NCBI GenBank assembly: GCA_900770835.1
Contig: CAAGLQ010000150.1
Span: 1 to 38,742, forward strand
Reading direction: 5' to 3'
DNA: 38,742 bases
DNA from: an uncultured Parabacteroides sp.
GTDB taxonomy: Bacteria; Bacteroidota; Bacteroidia; Bacteroidales; Tannerellaceae
Below, piece by piece: positions 1-8,370 of this stretch. The notes beneath the pieces are model-generated. The model worked only from the letters and a program-made list of their open reading frames with translations. It did no database searches and was not told the origin of the DNA. Position numbers and translations under genes: made by a program. Within the stretch, counting starts at the first letter, position 1, and the number at the start of each line of letters is the position of its first letter.

Positions 1-148
1 CCGAGTGACCATGCCGACCAAACGATCGGTATACCTAACGTAGCCCCGCTATCAGGGCTTGAGCTAATCCCAGTCACGGACTCTCGATAGCAGAGTTTGT
101 ACTTCCGAAACTTGAATTGAATTTCGCTGTTTCATTCTATTTTGGAAT
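1..148. other. Left-edge stretch, no assigned gene
   Basis: No recognisable gene is seen. One plus-strand frame is open from the window edge to a TAG at 88-90 (29 codons, ending in VTDSR), so this could be the 3' end of a gene that starts outside the window. One minus-strand frame is also open over the same bases, so openness alone does not decide the matter. Confidence 0.25.
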
Positions 149-178
149 GACTACCTATTTTCCAGGATAGGTAGTCAC
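149..178 (-). terminator. Hairpin after the first minus-strand gene
   Basis: Perfect 11-bp inverted repeat (TGACTACCTAT at 149-159, its complement at 168-178) with an 8-base loop. It starts six bases beyond the stop of the minus-strand gene ending at 184. No strong T-run follows on either strand, so termination strength is uncertain. It could also serve a gene converging from the left edge. Confidence 0.6.
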
Positions 179-183
179 TTGTG

Positions 184-639
184 TTACATGAAGGCGGATA
201 CGCACTCTTTCCAAATGAATGTGGCACTACTTCCGCATAACCACTCTCTATTGCCATAGGTGATTGAGAACTCATTCATCTCTTGGTTGTAGGTGTTGTC
301 GAACATGGCAAAGAAGTCATCGTTATGAACAAACACGCATTGATTGGGATCGTCTTTAATCAATTCCCATAGCTCATTGAGTGTCTTCTCTAAATTTTCT
401 TCTAATTCTTGATGCTGTTGATCGACTGCTTCTTGATCAACGTCATTAGGATTATCTCTTCCGGTTTGCCAGAGTTGATAAGCCAAATCTTCCAGACACA
501 TCGATGCCACCAGTTCAGAGGCGATACACTCATAAGAGTGTTCATCCCAAATCGGGGTGTAGTTTTCTTGCTCAAAGACGGTAGGGTCAAAAAGGTACCC
601 GTGATCGTCTGATTCGTGGAAATAATTGAGTTGTTTCAT
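184..639 (-). CDS. Acidic hypothetical protein, 151 aa
   Basis: I do not recognise this protein. The start chosen is the ATG at 639 (MKQLNYFHES), because an upstream in-frame extension would run through the putative promoter box at 684-691. The protein is soluble, strongly acidic and rich in Asn, Gln and Glu. The middle (about residues 60-95) has a Gln/Glu-rich stretch likely to form a helix or coiled coil. No signal peptide or membrane segment is visible. It stands alone, divergent from the pilus operon, with a hairpin just past its stop. An anti-restriction or DNA-mimic role could be imagined from its acidity, but nothing in the sequence supports one specifically. Confidence 0.6.
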   Translation of the reverse strand: MKQLNYFHESDDHGYLFDPTVFEQENYTPIWDEHSYECIASELVASMCLEDLAYQLWQTGRDNPNDVDQEAVDQQHQELEENLEKTLNELWELIKDDPNQCVFVHNDDFFAMFDNTYNQEMNEFSITYGNREWLCGSSATFIWKECVSAFM

Positions 640-683
640 AGTTGTTGTTTTAGTAGTTGTGAGAGGCATTAGGCCACTCGGTG

Positions 684-691
684 CAAATGTA
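684..691 (-). promoter_or_regulatory. Putative -7 box for the gene at 184-639
   Basis: On the minus strand the sequence reads TACATTTG, matching the Bacteroidetes -7 consensus TAnnTTTG. It lies 44 bases upstream of the ATG at 639. A TTG lies 23 bases further upstream, slightly longer than the usual 19-21 spacing. Confidence 0.45.
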
Positions 692-825
692 GTGATTTTA
701 TTTTTGGTTGACAGCAAAATTGATTTGCCCTTAATGGATTATCATTGGGAAGTGGTTTTGTATGGTTACATGATTGGTATAATTTGCTTTTTTTATTCTC
801 CTGTCGTTTTATCATTCACATTCTT

Positions 826-856
826 TTGTATGTATCATTAATAAAGCATATCTTTG
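826..856 (+). promoter_or_regulatory. Promoter of the pilus operon
   Basis: TTG at 826-828 (in a TTTTG context), 20 bases, then TATCTTTG at 849-856: an ideal Bacteroidetes sigma-ABfr promoter. Transcription should begin near 862, giving a leader of about 23 bases before the ATG at 885. Confidence 0.8.
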
Positions 857-884
857 CCGCATAAAACCAAGATCGTTTATAACT

Positions 885-1358
885 ATGAAGAGAATTGTTT
901 TTGTCCTTTGCATGCTGCTTGGATTGGGCTTTACAGCGGTTGCTGGTAATGGCGAACGTTATTTGGGTTTCTCAGGTGGCTATTCTTTTGTCCGGGCGAT
1001 GGACTTCATGATCTCTTTTGAGAAAGAGACTCGTTATCATGGTTCCCATGAACTTTTCGCCGAGTTTTACAACAGTAAAGAACATGGCTCGTGGGAGTAT
1101 CTGCGTGAGTACCGTGGTGGCTATGCCTACAAATTTCCACTGTATCGGGGTAAGAATACGACCTTCCGTATGCGCGGGGGCGCTGCTTTGGGCTCCGACG
1201 AGGAGGGCTTTACCGCAGGCTTTCAGCTGGGCTTCGAATTCAATTATACCTTTTTGGTGGGCTCACAGCTTTTCTTGCAACAGAAAAACGAGTATTGTAT
1301 CCTGACGCCTCGCCCTTGGCGAAGCGGTCTGATAGTGGGCTTACGATTCCCGTTCTGA
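885..1358 (+). CDS. Secreted small beta-barrel-like protein (TraO-like?), first gene of pilus operon
   Basis: 157 aa. Residues 1-20 form a signal peptide (basic MKR, hydrophobic core, AVAG cleavage region). The rest alternates aromatic and glycine residues (GGYSF, GGYAYKF, GFQLGFEF, LIVGLRF) and ends in Phe, as expected for an outer-membrane beta-barrel strand. The pattern loosely resembles Bacteroides conjugative-transposon TraO proteins but is shorter, so that identity is only a suggestion. It is the first gene after a strong promoter and is followed 31 bases later by a DUF3575 gene. A role at the outer membrane in assembling the pilus encoded downstream is inferred from position only. Confidence 0.75.
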   Translation: MKRIVFVLCMLLGLGFTAVAGNGERYLGFSGGYSFVRAMDFMISFEKETRYHGSHELFAEFYNSKEHGSWEYLREYRGGYAYKFPLYRGKNTTFRMRGGAALGSDEEGFTAGFQLGFEFNYTFLVGSQLFLQQKNEYCILTPRPWRSGLIVGLRFPF

Positions 1359-1389
1359 TTTTTCGATAATCATACCAAAATCCGATAAT

Positions 1390-1947
1390 ATGAGAAAGTG
1401 GTTTAAATTAATTTGCTTCATGAGTTTGCTGTGCTTTAGCCTATCGGCTTCCGCACAGTTTTATTCGGCTAAGACCAATGTGCTGGGTTTGGCTACGGGT
1501 AACCTGAACCTTGAGCTTTCCGCTGCGGTTAGCCGTAAAGTGACCCTGCATCTGCCAGTGAATTACAATCCTTTTACCTATAATTTCTTGGCAGAGAATT
1601 GCAAGATGCAGAACTTGACCTTCCAGCCAGGCGCTCGCTATTGGCTGACCGAGTCTTATATGCGTTGGTTTGTTGGGGTACATGGGATCTATTCCCGCTA
1701 TCATGTGGGTTGGAAAGAGCTTTCCAAATATCGTTATGACGGTTGGGGTGTTGGTGGCGGCTTCTCAGCAGGCTATGCCAAGATGATCTCCAAACGCTGG
1801 AACTTCGAATGTGAGATTGGTGCTAGCGTGATGTATCAGGAATATGATCGTTTCCTCTGTAAAAAGTGTGGCTCGCTACCTGAACCGAAACATAAGGTGA
1901 ATGTGGTGCCGACAAAACTGTCCTTGGCTTTTGTGTACTTATTCTAA
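1390..1947 (+). CDS. DUF3575 family outer-membrane protein
   Basis: 185 aa. It has a signal peptide to about residue 22 (SASA-Q). The mature protein shows the DUF3575 signature as I know it: an early AKTNVLGLATGNLNLELS segment, an NYNPFTY segment, a PGARYWLTE strand, GVHGIYSRYHVG, GWGVGGGFSAGY and a KRWNFECEIG strand, then a CKKCG motif and a C-terminal strand ending in Phe. It is predicted to be an 8-strand-like barrel in the outer membrane. DUF3575 genes often precede fimbrillin operons in Bacteroidales, which fits this context. It sits 12 bases from the next gene. Confidence 0.88.
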   Translation: MRKWFKLICFMSLLCFSLSASAQFYSAKTNVLGLATGNLNLELSAAVSRKVTLHLPVNYNPFTYNFLAENCKMQNLTFQPGARYWLTESYMRWFVGVHGIYSRYHVGWKELSKYRYDGWGVGGGFSAGYAKMISKRWNFECEIGASVMYQEYDRFLCKKCGSLPEPKHKVNVVPTKLSLAFVYLF

Positions 1948-1959
1948 CCGGTGGTTGTC

Positions 1960-4137
1960 ATGAGATCATTTTATTATGTATCGGGCTTTTTACTTTCGAT
2001 GTTGCTCTTGTTTGGGTGCGGTGGCTCTAAGAAGTCCTTTATCCGTAAGATGGAGGAGCAGAACCTGACTGCGGGGGTGCGGCAACCAGGTAAGACAGTG
2101 GACACGACTACCTACGACATGCCGAAGGAGGTTAAGATCAAGACCGATGGTCGTGATGACTATATCTCCTTTACTACCAAGGATAAGGATGGTAGTGATA
2201 TCGCCAGCTATGCGCTGCAGGAGGTGCGTGTCGTGGCAAAGAACAAGACGGTACCTGAGCGGGATGGAAAGGTGAATGTGGACTTTGTCGTGAGCATCCC
2301 CAAAGGTTTGGTGGATAAGAACTGGCAGGTGCATATCCTTCCGAAGATTACCAAGGATGTGACTCGAGACTCGCTGTTCCTTGATGATGTGTTCATCACG
2401 GGTGAGCGTTTCGATGATAAGCGTCGTGAGGGCTATGAGAAGTACCAATCGTATATGGAATCGATCATTCCTGACTCGGCGGACTTCGTGCAGAATTATG
2501 TGGACTATCGCATGTATTACATGACGCTGGATCGGAAGAACCTATTTGCGAACAAGTATCGCAAAAAGGTCCTCAAAGCGCGTGACCGCTATAACAATTG
2601 GGAATATATCGTGAATAGACGATTCTTGCATTATAACCAATATCCGGAATTCCAACTGTCGAAAAAACGGGGCGAGAGCCCGACAACGACGATGGCTCAA
2701 CTGACGGGTGGCGCCCAGGAGGCGCTCTCTTATTTGGGCATGGCCGATCAGGGTGCGATGGAGAAGGTGCCCGTGAACTGGATGTTGCGGGACATTGACT
2801 TGAAGCATGTGCCGGCTCGGTACCGGAAATATATCCTCGACGAGGAGGATAATCCCGATTTGCTGATGTTGTCTCGTGTGGATTCTTTGCTCTGGATGGA
2901 TTTTTACACCCGCTATGGCGATGTCGAAAGTAACAATGCGAAGAAACGGAAGTCCGAGGAGATGTATGACAAGTATGTCAAGTTCCCCTTCTCCCGTAAC
3001 GCCCGATTGGACTCGATCGTGGATAAGGGTAAGGATATTGAGTATTACTACTCGCAGGATGTGCATGTGGACGAGGCGAACAAACGCCTTTACCTGACGC
3101 TGCAGGGCGAGGTGACTACGCTCGATGACGTGACTTACCAGATGCCGGCAGGTGATACCATCGTTTATACCATATCGAATATGTTGAACTTCCTCGATCG
3201 TGCGCCTCGCTATGTCAAGAAGGTACTCGAACGTCGGGCCTTCGAGAATTACTCGGCTCAGATCGTGTTCCCGGTGGGTCGGGCGGATTTTAACCTGGAG
3301 CTGGGTAATAATAAGGAAGAGGTGGCTAAGGTAGAGAAGATCGTGCGTGAGGTGGATGAGACCGGCGAGTTTGTCGTGGACTCGATCATCATGACCGCGA
3401 CCTGTTCTCCCGAGGGTGCCTGGGCTGCGAACGAGAGCTTGGCACGCCGCCGTTCTCAGAGTATGGGGCGTTTCTTCCAGGATCGACAGAACGAGGATGT
3501 GGAACTGTCAAAGCTGATCAAGGATAAATATTTGGCCGAGGATTGGGATAAGCTGGTTGCTTTGCTGGAGAAACCGGACTCCTTGAACCGTGTGGCGAAC
3601 CGTTCTCGGATCGTCGAGCTGATCAAGGAGGTCAATAATGCGGATGCTCGTGAGGCACGTATTCGTAGCGAGTTTCCCGAGGACTATAAGGTGATCAAGG
3701 AGCTGTACTATCCCGAGCTGCGTGCCGTGAACTTTGAGTTCAACATGCACCGGAAGGGTATGATCAAGGATACGATCCATACGAATGTGATCGATGAGAC
3801 CTATGCGCACGGTGTTGAGCTGCTTGATCAACGTCGCTATAAGGATGCGCTGGAGATCTTGCTGGAATACGAGGATGTCAACACGGCGATCTGCTATATG
3901 TCGATGGGCTACGATGTGCCGGCGTTGCGACTGCTTGAGCGTGAGGAGCAGACGGCTGATGTGGTGTATCTCCGGGCGGTGATTTATGCCCGCCAGAAGG
4001 ATTATCCGCAGGCGATCGAGTTCTATCAGCGGGCGGTCAAAATGGATCCCTCCAAGGCATGGCGTGGCTCCCTTGATCCGGAGATCAATAAGCTGATCCA
4101 GGCTTACGATTTGAATAAATCATTGTTTGAAGACTAA
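1960..4137 (+). CDS. Large lipoprotein with OmpA-like and TPR regions
   Basis: 725 aa. The ATG at 1960 is chosen over an in-frame GTG at 1951 because it gives a clean lipoprotein signal (hydrophobic stretch then LLFGC). The N-terminal half contains predicted beta-rich segments and an aromatic, charged region (about 150-230). Around residues 450-510 is an OmpA-like motif (ATCSPEG followed by ANESLARRRSQSM) typical of peptidoglycan-associated domains. About residues 610-715 carry TPR-like helices (YKDALEILLEY, YPQAIEFYQRAVKMDPS). This architecture is familiar from Bacteroidales fimbrial operons next to DUF3575 proteins, where it probably supports outer-membrane assembly or anchoring. The specific function is not established by the sequence. 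Confidence 0.82.
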   Translation: MRSFYYVSGFLLSMLLLFGCGGSKKSFIRKMEEQNLTAGVRQPGKTVDTTTYDMPKEVKIKTDGRDDYISFTTKDKDGSDIASYALQEVRVVAKNKTVPERDGKVNVDFVVSIPKGLVDKNWQVHILPKITKDVTRDSLFLDDVFITGERFDDKRREGYEKYQSYMESIIPDSADFVQNYVDYRMYYMTLDRKNLFANKYRKKVLKARDRYNNWEYIVNRRFLHYNQYPEFQLSKKRGESPTTTMAQLTGGAQEALSYLGMADQGAMEKVPVNWMLRDIDLKHVPARYRKYILDEEDNPDLLMLSRVDSLLWMDFYTRYGDVESNNAKKRKSEEMYDKYVKFPFSRNARLDSIVDKGKDIEYYYSQDVHVDEANKRLYLTLQGEVTTLDDVTYQMPAGDTIVYTISNMLNFLDRAPRYVKKVLERRAFENYSAQIVFPVGRADFNLELGNNKEEVAKVEKIVREVDETGEFVVDSIIMTATCSPEGAWAANESLARRRSQSMGRFFQDRQNEDVELSKLIKDKYLAEDWDKLVALLEKPDSLNRVANRSRIVELIKEVNNADAREARIRSEFPEDYKVIKELYYPELRAVNFEFNMHRKGMIKDTIHTNVIDETYAHGVELLDQRRYKDALEILLEYEDVNTAICYMSMGYDVPALRLLEREEQTADVVYLRAVIYARQKDYPQAIEFYQRAVKMDPSKAWRGSLDPEINKLIQAYDLNKSLFED

Positions 4138-4148
4138 AACTATTTCTT

Positions 4149-5156
4149 ATGAGATGCAGAAATATACTTTCGCTTATATTGGTGGCTGCTGCGTTTACCT
4201 CCTGTGATTGGCATGAGGAGTGCGACTACTTCGGTTGGCTACGAGTGGAGAATAACTGGCAGGGTTATACCAAGATCCCGGCGGCTCCTGATCGAAACTA
4301 TGCGCTGTTCTACAGCGAGGTTAAGGGCTACCAGGGGCAGTATGATATCGTTCCTAACTTGGAGGGTGTACCGGACACGGTAACGGTTAAGGTGCCGATC
4401 GGCTCCACACGGGTCATCACCTATACGCGACCGAACGAGGAGGAGCCGACCAGCGTGATGTCCAAGAATATTAAGTTCCGTGACCTGGAGAGCTACGACA
4501 AGGCTACCGCCTATGTCGATTACTACCTTGATGAGAAGGGTGGACATATCGCTGAACCGGGCCTGTTCTATATCGGTCAATCAACTACGAACGTGGGATT
4601 CGAGGATACGGAACTGGTAGGGAAAAGCGAGACGAACAACAAGATTCCGGTGCTGCAACGGCAGATCACCAAATTTTTGGAGTTCCGGTTCCACACGGGT
4701 AAGGATAACAATTCCTTACCGAATATCACGGCGATTCGTACCTCTCTATCGGGTATAGCTTCCGAGGTTTCCCTTTCGACGGGTCTTGGAGTGCCTGAGT
4801 CGGCGGTGACCTGTAACTACAATGCGCAGGCGGTCGATGTGGTTGATCCGGAGAATCCTTCTTCGGACAATCTGGCCGATATTCAGTTCAAATACAGTTT
4901 TGCGGCATTGGATTTCTTGGGCCGATTCGAATCGGTGGATAATACCAAGAATATCCTGACGGTATGGGCTACGTTAGACAATGGGGAGGAACGTGTGCGA
5001 AGCATTGATATTACTCCCTACCTCAAAGAGTTTGATGAGCTCTGTATGGTGGCTCGTATCGATGTGGATGTCTCCTCGGATAACCTAAAGTTAGGTGTGG
5101 TGTTCGCTGAGTTCGAGGAGGGCCTCTGGGAATATAGTAACATCGGTAAAAAGTAG
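4149..5156 (+). CDS. Pilus anchor/usher-type lipoprotein (FimB/Mfa2 or DUF5119-like)
   Basis: 335 aa lipoprotein with signal MRCRNILSLIL and lipobox FTSC. The mature part starts with a Cys/Asp/Trp-rich segment, then a strand-rich domain (GWLRVENNW, YALFYSEVKGY, GSTRVITYTRPNE) that resembles the FimB/Mfa2 anchor family, in which a first domain is followed by a second transthyretin-like domain (about 175-335). It lies 11 bases after the OmpA/TPR lipoprotein and 11 before the first fimbrillin, matching the anchor-before-subunit order of type V pilus loci. Assignment to a precise family needs a profile search; an anchor subunit is the best reading. Confidence 0.75.
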   Translation: MRCRNILSLILVAAAFTSCDWHEECDYFGWLRVENNWQGYTKIPAAPDRNYALFYSEVKGYQGQYDIVPNLEGVPDTVTVKVPIGSTRVITYTRPNEEEPTSVMSKNIKFRDLESYDKATAYVDYYLDEKGGHIAEPGLFYIGQSTTNVGFEDTELVGKSETNNKIPVLQRQITKFLEFRFHTGKDNNSLPNITAIRTSLSGIASEVSLSTGLGVPESAVTCNYNAQAVDVVDPENPSSDNLADIQFKYSFAALDFLGRFESVDNTKNILTVWATLDNGEERVRSIDITPYLKEFDELCMVARIDVDVSSDNLKLGVVFAEFEEGLWEYSNIGKK

Positions 5157-5167
5157 GGAGGAGCGAG

Positions 5168-6178
5168 ATGAAATGGTTATATGGTTTTTGCTCGCTGGCG
5201 CTGGCGGCTGCTTTGGGCGGTTGCTCTGAGGAGGGTGATCCCCTGCCTGAAGCGCCTGCGGCTAAGCTGAACCCCACGGTCTATGTGGTCGATCAGGGCA
5301 TACCTACCAAGTATGACCCGAACGACCTCGGATCAACCTATTGGCAGGTGGGGGACGAGTGCGGATTCTTGCTGCTGGATAACGAGACCCATGCGTTGTA
5401 CACGGATACCAAAGGGCATATCCGGTACCGTTGGGACGGTGTGTATTGGTCAACGGAGGAGGGTTACTCCATGAACGAGAAGTATGTGGATGTCTATTGC
5501 TTCTATCCCTTTAAGTCGGATCAGACGGCGACTCCCGATGGGCTGTGGCCGGATTCTTGGCTGCCCGTGGAGACTGCCTCCAATACTGACTATCTCTGGG
5601 GGCGCATGATTGATCACTTCAAGGATAAGGTGAACGGACCGAACCCGGATGTGAGCATGGAGATGTTCCATGTGCTGGCACGGGTGTCGTTCAAAGTGAA
5701 ACGTGTGCTTTGGTATGACCCGAATAATAACATTGGTAAGGGTAACGTGTCGGCTTTCTCCGTGACGACGAAACAGTCGGGGAATAACAACCCGCTGCGG
5801 GGTGCGTTCAAATATAGTTTGATCAACGGTACCCGGGATAATTCATCGATTGTGTATGATACCAATCCGGTGGAGTTCAACACTATCATCGGAGCCTCAC
5901 TGCCGGAGGCAGTGGGCTCAACAATAGGGGAGACAACCGAATTTATGTCGATCGCTCCAATGACGGGTATTCTGACGGTTGATCTGACGATCGATGGGCA
6001 GGATTATACGGTGACACTGGATCCGGTGAACTTTGAGGCGGGGTATCATTATGTGGTGAACCTCGAATATACCGGTACGGAGATTAAGTTCCCGGACGCT
6101 TCGGGTGCGCCGGGTACGAAGTTGGAGATTGTGCCATGGTCTTCCGCTGGAAGCATTGGCGTGAAAAGTTTGAATTGA
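5168..6178 (+). CDS. Fimbrillin-family lipoprotein 1
   Basis: 336 aa. Lipoprotein signal with lipobox LGGC. The mature sequence follows the Mfa1-like fimbrillin plan: a segment after Cys ending in TKYDP (in type V pilins an Arg/Lys site here is cut by gingipain-like proteases), an early strand with VGDECGFLLLD, a YCFYPFKSD motif matching the usual YAYYPY, and a mid-domain strand VLARVSFKVKR like the HALARV segment of fimbrillins. The C-terminal strand has IVPWSS, corresponding to the terminal Trp-containing strand. It is the first of four consecutive subunits and probably a minor or adaptor component. Confidence 0.82.
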   Translation: MKWLYGFCSLALAAALGGCSEEGDPLPEAPAAKLNPTVYVVDQGIPTKYDPNDLGSTYWQVGDECGFLLLDNETHALYTDTKGHIRYRWDGVYWSTEEGYSMNEKYVDVYCFYPFKSDQTATPDGLWPDSWLPVETASNTDYLWGRMIDHFKDKVNGPNPDVSMEMFHVLARVSFKVKRVLWYDPNNNIGKGNVSAFSVTTKQSGNNNPLRGAFKYSLINGTRDNSSIVYDTNPVEFNTIIGASLPEAVGSTIGETTEFMSIAPMTGILTVDLTIDGQDYTVTLDPVNFEAGYHYVVNLEYTGTEIKFPDASGAPGTKLEIVPWSSAGSIGVKSLN

Positions 6179-6198
6179 TAACTAAAACCAGTTTTTCT

Positions 6199-7398
6199 AT
6201 GAAGAGTTTATATTGTTTGGTGGCCGCTATGGCACTATGCTGCGCTTGCTCGGATGATCCTGCGTTGGAAGGACCGGACGGCGCTAAACTGGAGCCGGGC
6301 AAACTGTATATCATTGCCGAAGTGGGTGATCCTGCCACGAAATCGAATGCGGAGGGACTCGTGGAAAATGGGCATCCTTGGGTGGATGGGGATGAGATCC
6401 GTCTATTTACCCTGGGTTATGATGCCTTTACGGGTGCGCACAACGTGACTCGTTACGAGGGTGCGGATAAGTTGAACAAGGCGTATAAATATGTGGCGGC
6501 GGATCGCTCCTGGACGAATGTGGAGGGGGCGCCGATCACCTTATCCAACATCAAGGCGCGTATGTATGCCTATTCGCCCTCATTCCCGGTGTCGGGGAAT
6601 GATTTCTATAATGGAGATGCTTCGTTGTCTCCCCTGAATGTGCCCATTGTGTTCAATACGCCGAATAAGGTGGATTTCTTGTATGGTACGCATCGGAATA
6701 CCAAGGATGGTACGACATCGGCCAGTGGAGATAACAGTGTGGACAATGGGGGATCGGAGCATGCCAATGGTACGAACCTGGATTATATCGATAATAAGAA
6801 CTCGTTACTACGTCTTAATCTGAAACATGCGCAGACCTATGTGCGTATCCGTTTGCTACGCGAGGCGATTAATCCGGAGAAGATTTACCCGGGCGAGGGC
6901 AAGGTGACTGCGCTGGAGGTGATGCAGCTTAAGGCGGCGGTTGACCAGTATGGTCGAGATATTCACCTTCCTGCTGATGGCGAGCATGGTGCGGGTTTGC
7001 CTTCCAAAGGGTACATCGATATCACGACGGGTTTGATTTCGCCGACAGCCTATCAGGTGGCTAAGATGACCGACCTGATTGACGGGGGATCGAAAACCTC
7101 GTTCATGCTGAATCCGACGGTGGCGGCGGGGGCTACACCCTCGTATAACGAGGCTTATTGCTTGCTGGCTCCCTGTTCCTCGGATATGGTGCGTGGCTTC
7201 CATATTCGTATCGACGAGGTGGACTTTTACATTGCTTGCTCCTCGGCCAAAAAGGCGGTGGAGTGGAAGGCGGGCTTCCAATATACCTACGACCTGGTGT
7301 TGACGGGTAAGGGGCTTGAGCTGGTCAAAGGCGAGGATGGCGAAGTGGTGACGGTGAAACCCTGGAACGATGGGGGTACGACAGAGGGTGATTTCTAA
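6199..7398 (+). CDS. Fimbrillin-family lipoprotein 2
   Basis: 399 aa from the ATG at 6199, which follows a 20-base gap and begins a good lipoprotein signal (lipobox CCAC, then SDD). Motifs: PATKSNAEGL near the mature N-terminus, WVDGDEIRLFTLGY, ARMYAYSPS, LKHAQTYVRIRL and a C-terminal VKPWND strand. The central part (NTPNKVDFLYGTHRNTKDGT) is nearly repeated in the gene at 8371, showing that the two are tandem duplicates separated by the unrelated-looking subunit at 7415. Probable structural or tip-proximal pilus subunit on the cell surface. Confidence 0.85.
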   Translation: MKSLYCLVAAMALCCACSDDPALEGPDGAKLEPGKLYIIAEVGDPATKSNAEGLVENGHPWVDGDEIRLFTLGYDAFTGAHNVTRYEGADKLNKAYKYVAADRSWTNVEGAPITLSNIKARMYAYSPSFPVSGNDFYNGDASLSPLNVPIVFNTPNKVDFLYGTHRNTKDGTTSASGDNSVDNGGSEHANGTNLDYIDNKNSLLRLNLKHAQTYVRIRLLREAINPEKIYPGEGKVTALEVMQLKAAVDQYGRDIHLPADGEHGAGLPSKGYIDITTGLISPTAYQVAKMTDLIDGGSKTSFMLNPTVAAGATPSYNEAYCLLAPCSSDMVRGFHIRIDEVDFYIACSSAKKAVEWKAGFQYTYDLVLTGKGLELVKGEDGEVVTVKPWNDGGTTEGDF

Positions 7399-7414
7399 TG
7401 TAACCGGTTGTATC

Positions 7415-8359
7415 ATGAAGAGATTGTTTCTATCACTATTAGGTGCGGGGGCGTTACTGACAGCCTGTAGCGACGAGGAGGTGCCTGTGGTCTATCCGAA
7501 CGACGGTAACCTGGTTGTGACGGCCTCGATCCACTCGAACTTGAATCGCTTCGCGTTTGTCAATGGGGCTGAATTGGGATTGTATGTGACCGAGAGCGAG
7601 ACGAGCGAATGGTACAAGACCAATCCTTATTCCAACGTGTTGGCTCGTGCGGCGGGGACAGGTGACATTACCTGGGTGCTTGAGACGCCTGTGGCGCTCA
7701 ACGATAATCCGGCGTTGGTGTTCGCTTACTATCCCTACGACAATGAGGTGCGCAACCCGTATAATATCCCGATCGTGATCGATCGAGAGGATTATACGAT
7801 GGTGGATTATATGTATGGCTCCAACAAGCAGACACAGAAAGTGACCCGCTCCGAGCCGACTACGGACCTGATCATGCAGCATGCGCTGGCGATGATTCAG
7901 TTTGATCTGTCCATCGATCCGGAACAGCCCTACTACGGTACGGGTATTATCGACGAGGCGAAGATCGTGGCGCTGGATGAGCAGGGTCAGTTGATCCAAA
8001 ACAAGTCCTTGATTCAACAGGGGTATATGGATTGCGTGAACGGGGATATCACCGGTACGGCTTGGGGCTCGGTACGGATACAGGATCTGAAGGGGAAGGA
8101 TTTTCATCGTAACTTCAATGGGCAGTATCCGGCGGTGCTGGTGGCTCCGGCCTATGACATGGAGCACACGGCTTTTATGGTTAATGTGGACGGTAAGGAG
8201 TTCTACATCCCACTACCTAAAGGGACAACGTGGGCCAAGAACACCAAGAACCGGTATAATTTGATTCTCTCCGGTATGGACATCCGATTTGACGCGGAGT
8301 CAGTGGTGGTCGAGGACTGGGAAGAGGGTCTTTATGAGAATGATGAATTTAATTTTTAA
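7415..8359 (+). CDS. Fimbrillin-family lipoprotein 3
   Basis: 314 aa. The ATG at 7415 is chosen because it opens a lipoprotein signal (MKRLFLSLLGAG, lipobox LTAC); an in-frame upstream ATG at 7370 lies inside the previous gene and would mask the signal. Fimbrillin hallmarks: NGAELGLYVTESE, FAYYPYDNEV, DYMYGSNKQ, MQHALAMIQFDLS and a C-terminal VVEDWEEG strand. Shorter than its neighbours and closer to the canonical Mfa1-like fold, so it is the best candidate for the main shaft subunit, although this is inference. Eleven bases separate it from the next gene. Confidence 0.85.
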   Translation: MKRLFLSLLGAGALLTACSDEEVPVVYPNDGNLVVTASIHSNLNRFAFVNGAELGLYVTESETSEWYKTNPYSNVLARAAGTGDITWVLETPVALNDNPALVFAYYPYDNEVRNPYNIPIVIDREDYTMVDYMYGSNKQTQKVTRSEPTTDLIMQHALAMIQFDLSIDPEQPYYGTGIIDEAKIVALDEQGQLIQNKSLIQQGYMDCVNGDITGTAWGSVRIQDLKGKDFHRNFNGQYPAVLVAPAYDMEHTAFMVNVDGKEFYIPLPKGTTWAKNTKNRYNLILSGMDIRFDAESVVVEDWEEGLYENDEFNF

Positions 8360-8370
8360 AGTGAATACAG

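Noticed and set aside
5023..8167. Long minus-strand frames opposite the fimbrillin genes
   Set aside because: The His/Arg/Ile-rich translations are typical of antisense frames in this codon usage; the plus-strand fimbrillins account for the region.
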